Shown here piece by piece: positions 62,094 to 64,000 of a DNA stretch of 64,000 bases. Source of the stretch: Natronolimnobius baerhuensis (lineage in GTDB: Archaea > Halobacteriota > Halobacteria > Halobacteriales > Natrialbaceae); NCBI RefSeq assembly GCF_002177135.1, contig NZ_MWPH01000003.1:701644-765643 (forward strand), read 5' to 3'. A program made the translations under genes and the position numbers. Numbering within the stretch: the first letter of the stretch is position 1; every line of letters begins with the position of its first letter. Under the pieces are notes generated by a model, which saw only the letters and a list, made by a program, of their open reading frames with translations, ran no database searches and was not told where the DNA came from.

Positions 62094-62351
62094 TTAGGCC
62101 TCGCTGCTCAGGTCCGCATCGACGCGAACCTCAGAATCCGTGATCGTCTCGATGTTCTCAGCAGGGACCTCGAGGTCGTCCTCGCCAGCGCCTCCGCGGC
62201 CAAGACTCTGGATCCACGCGTTCGTGAGCGTCGGCTCCGGATCGACGTATGCGACCTGCTCGATGGGATCGATTTCCGTGACGATCCCGATCTGTTCGCC
62301 CCTGACATCCATCAGGAACTTACCTTCGTCTTCGGTCGAAAGGACAGACAT
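62094..62351 (-). CDS. PRC-barrel domain protein (possible CdpB-like)
   Basis: An 85-residue single PRC-barrel: LSTEDEGKFLMDVRGEQIGI, VTEIDPIEQVAYVDPEPTLT, then AWIQSLGRGG and the end IETITDSEVRVDADLSSEA. Short haloarchaeal PRC-barrel proteins include CdpB1 and CdpB2, which connect to SepF in the cell division machinery; sepF lies 5.7 kb away in this window. Whether this is a division protein cannot be decided from sequence alone. It sits antisense between ilvA and ridA. Confidence 0.82.
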   Translation of the reverse strand: MSVLSTEDEGKFLMDVRGEQIGIVTEIDPIEQVAYVDPEPTLTNAWIQSLGRGGAGEDDLEVPAENIETITDSEVRVDADLSSEA

Positions 62352-62474
62352 TGCGTTCTACTCAATGGTCTGTCGTTGATAAATAAGTACTGCTGTACAC
62401 ATACCTGTCATCGAGTCACCCACGCCGACCGCCGTTTCGCCTGCTTTTATGCCTCGAGAACACGAGAGACGTGT

Positions 62475-62855
62475 ATGAAACGAATCATCGATACCGACGA
62501 CGCACCCGCCGCAGTCGGCGCGTACAGTCAGGCGACGACCAACGGCGAGTTGCTGTTCACTGCTGGCCAGATTCCACTGACGACCGAGGGCGAACTCCTC
62601 GCGGACGAGTCTATCGAGGCCCAGACCGAACAGGCGCTCTACAACCTCGACGGCGTCCTCGACGAAGCTGGAGCGACGTCAGCGGACGTACTCAAAGTCA
62701 CCATCTTTCTCGACGATATCGATGATTTCGAGGCGATGAACGACACCTACGCCGAGTACTTCGACGACGAACCGCCCGCACGTAGCGCCGTCGAAGTTGC
62801 TGCCCTCCCGAAGGGCGTCAGCATCGAAATCGAAGCCATCGCCACGCTCGAGTGA
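62475..62855 (+). CDS. ridA: RidA-family 2-iminobutanoate/2-iminopropanoate deaminase
   Basis: A 126-residue YjgF/YER057c/UK114 protein. MKRIIDTDDAPAAVGAYSQA, LLFTAGQIPL and the conserved Arg in PARSAVEVAALPKGVSIEIE are the family signatures. RidA hydrolyses reactive enamines/imines made by PLP enzymes such as threonine dehydratase, whose gene lies just upstream. The open frame extends far upstream but ATG 62475 begins the family motif. The next gene starts 3 bases after its stop. Confidence 0.95.
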   Translation: MKRIIDTDDAPAAVGAYSQATTNGELLFTAGQIPLTTEGELLADESIEAQTEQALYNLDGVLDEAGATSADVLKVTIFLDDIDDFEAMNDTYAEYFDDEPPARSAVEVAALPKGVSIEIEAIATLE

Positions 62856-62858
62856 GCC

Positions 62859-63119
62859 ATGCCCAGTCCGATCTCGCTTCGACCGCGCGTCAAATCCGCC
62901 CTGCTCTGGGGCGCTGTTGGATTCATGGCGTTTCTGGTCCTCGTTCAGGGCTACGCACTCGTCGTGGAGCCACTCGTCTCGATCACGCAGGGTGCTGGCA
63001 TCGCCCTCCTCGTCGCCGCTGGCACCGCCGCCGGGGCGTACGTCCTCGAGCACCGGATCGCCGCCTGGTCTGCCCAGCGAGCAGTTAGTGAGACCAACTC
63101 ACACAACGACGCCGACTAA
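62859..63119 (+). CDS. Small two-helix membrane protein downstream of ridA
   Basis: An 86-residue protein with two helices (about 12-34 and 41-61), a basic start (MPSPISLRPRVKS) and a polar tail (AVSETNSHNDAD). It begins 3 bases after ridA and is probably co-transcribed with it. Function is unknown. Its stop overlaps the promoter box of tRNA-Ser. Confidence 0.7.
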   Translation: MPSPISLRPRVKSALLWGAVGFMAFLVLVQGYALVVEPLVSITQGAGIALLVAAGTAAGAYVLEHRIAAWSAQRAVSETNSHNDAD

Positions 63120-63132
63120 AAGTAAGAGTTAA
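63113..63132 (+). promoter_or_regulatory. tRNA-Ser promoter box
   Basis: cgactaaaagtaagagttaa matches the box before tRNA-Met (50833-50852) at 18 of 20 bases and has nearly the same distance (27 bases) to the tRNA. It includes the last bases of the upstream gene. Confidence 0.75.
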
Positions 63133-63159
63133 ACGACGGACCCGGTTACGATGAGATGG

Positions 63160-63240
63160 GCCAGGATGGCCGAACGGTAAGGCGCACGCCTGGAAAGCGT
63201 GTTCCCTTTGGGATTCAGGGTTCAAATCCCTGTCCTGGCG
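63160..63240 (+). tRNA. tRNA-Ser(GGA)
   Basis: An 81-base class II tRNA. Acceptor GCCAGGA (63160-63166) pairs with TCCTGGC (63233-63239), with discriminator G at 63240 as expected for serine. Anticodon arm CACGC-CTGGAAA-GCGTG gives anticodon GGA. The long variable arm is TTCCCTTTGGGAT and the T arm CAGGG-TTCAAAT-CCCTG. No intron and no encoded CCA. Confidence 0.95.
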
Positions 63241-63386
63241 TTTTTGTCGAAATCAACCGACGAGCGAAGCCTCGCTGAGTGAGTCGCGATTTCGGCAAAA
63301 CCCAACGAAAGGTTTGAACACGCAAGTCGCAGCGGCGAACGAAGTGAGCCGACCGTCTTGCACCTGTTCAAATCCCTGTCCTGGCG
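63241..63386. repeat. Duplicated tRNA-Ser 3' end with hairpin spacer
   Basis: Bases 63366-63386 repeat exactly the last 21 bases of the tRNA (63220-63240), 146 bases apart. The spacer starts with a long imperfect inverted repeat: TTTTTGTCGAAATC (63241-63254) against GATTTCGGCAAAA (63288-63300), with an inner AGCGA-AGCC-TCGCT. This is a direct-repeat att-like pair around a short remnant, as left after loss or decay of an element integrated at the tRNA. Confidence 0.75.
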
Positions 63387-64000
63387 TCTTCTATTGCGAA
63401 CAATACTCGTGAGCGATAGATAGCCACCGAGTGAGATGTGAACAGATGAGCCACAGCACGAACGACCGTCTCGCCTGCTGTTCTCATCTCAGTCCTGGTG
63501 TTTGTTGTTGTACTGACACTCGTAGGCAACAGTTCCTACCGCCGCGGTCCAGTTTCCACGTCATACCGAGGCCACCAACGGCGCTCGTTTTAGGTCTGAT
63601 ATCGGCCACTCGAGACTGTCAACTCTTGGACTTCAAATCGTTCAGTTTTATTTTACACCCGAGTTGTACTCTATCGTCCTTTCTTTGGGATTATTTATAC
63701 TCGGACCCAGAGAGATTCTCACTCGAGATAGAAAACAGTCGATTTACCAGTTGTGGCTGGTACTGACTGTCGAAGGGAGTTCGGTTCGTAGGCCTTATGT
63801 ACTACCCGGCGATTACAACTATATCCGAAGGAAGATGAGGACCCTTCCCCTGCGGTCTTCCGTACAGAAGGGGTCTGATGTGAGCCATGGTAGTTCGGTG
63901 ACGCTCGATCGGTCGACGATTGGGATTCACCGAACGTGGACCCATTTAGTGTGAGTGTGTACAAGAAGACGACATTCACCGCCAAATGAACCCTCCCACC
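63387..64000. other. AT-richer region after tRNA-Ser, no convincing gene
   Basis: 614 bases to the window end. Composition is clearly lower in GC, especially 63600-63830. Two short frames (63431-63766; 63664-63954, the latter opening with a hydrophobic stretch YSIVLSLGLFILG) have no family features and could be remains of a membrane protein gene. Given the duplicated tRNA end at 63366-63386, this may be the first part of an integrated element continuing past the window. Confidence 0.5.

Noticed and set aside
63431..63954. Two overlapping short ORFs at the right end of the window
   Set aside because: Neither has recognisable domains or typical acidic composition; they may be gene remains but cannot be supported as genes.

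Overview
The window looks like chromosome from a halophilic archaeon (class Halobacteria, probably Natrialbales-like). Base composition is GC-rich, the proteins are strongly acidic, and most genes are leaderless with a TATA-like box 26-30 bases before the start codon. An elongator-type tRNA-Met with an intron, an archaeal HMG-CoA reductase, SepF, a bacterio-opsin-activator-type HTH protein, a zinc-hook SMC-like protein and F420/FMN LLM-type oxidoreductase all fit. I predict 62 intact protein genes, one protein gene cut by the window edge, one protein gene broken by an in-frame stop, and three tRNAs.

Bases 1-12.6 kb: an operon of two sensory-rhodopsin-transducer (ASRT) family proteins around a sugar-lactone oxidase; a cold-shock protein; a small four-CxxC zinc protein; an LLM oxidoreductase; a GH15 glucoamylase; a signalling group (pseudo-receiver/GAF protein, a RecA/KaiC-like protein with a degenerate P-loop, and a histidine kinase whose own receiver is also degenerate); and HMG-CoA reductase. 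Bases 12.6-25 kb: an amidohydrolase, a GIDE-domain membrane protein, a xylose-dehydrogenase-like Gfo/Idh/MocA enzyme, the de novo NAD operon nadA-nadB-nadC followed by kptA (an NAD-consuming RNA 2'-phosphotransferase), and a six-PAS histidine kinase.

Bases 25-47 kb: tRNA-Leu with two extra copies of its 3' end, ferredoxin, SDR enzymes, a DUF2178-like membrane protein plus HTH pair with a visible operator, cyclophilin, an M14-type deacylase, the SMC-like protein, an acyl-CoA dehydrogenase, a polysaccharide flippase, a 1037-residue flavin/Fe-S dehydrogenase, isocitrate dehydrogenase, a double-DoxX protein and PspA. Bases 47-56.3 kb are the accessory part: three copies of a small inverted-repeat element (MITE-like), intron-containing tRNA-Met with degenerate 3'-end copies, a very GC-rich structured block, then an AT-rich gene for a nucleoside-deoxyribosyltransferase/TIR-like protein that looks imported and may be a defence effector, and a DUF1028 gene broken by a short palindromic insertion with an in-frame stop.

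Bases 56.4-64 kb: sepF, an HTH-10 regulator, citrate synthase, threonine dehydratase and RidA (which detoxifies the dehydratase's reactive product) flanking a PRC-barrel protein, and tRNA-Ser with a perfect 21-bp copy of its 3' end 146 bases downstream, followed by an AT-richer stretch without convincing genes. All three tRNA genes in the window therefore carry duplicated 3' ends, the mark left by tRNA-targeting integrases. Citrate synthase and isocitrate dehydrogenase supply the TCA cycle, and nadABC/kptA form the clearest metabolic cluster.
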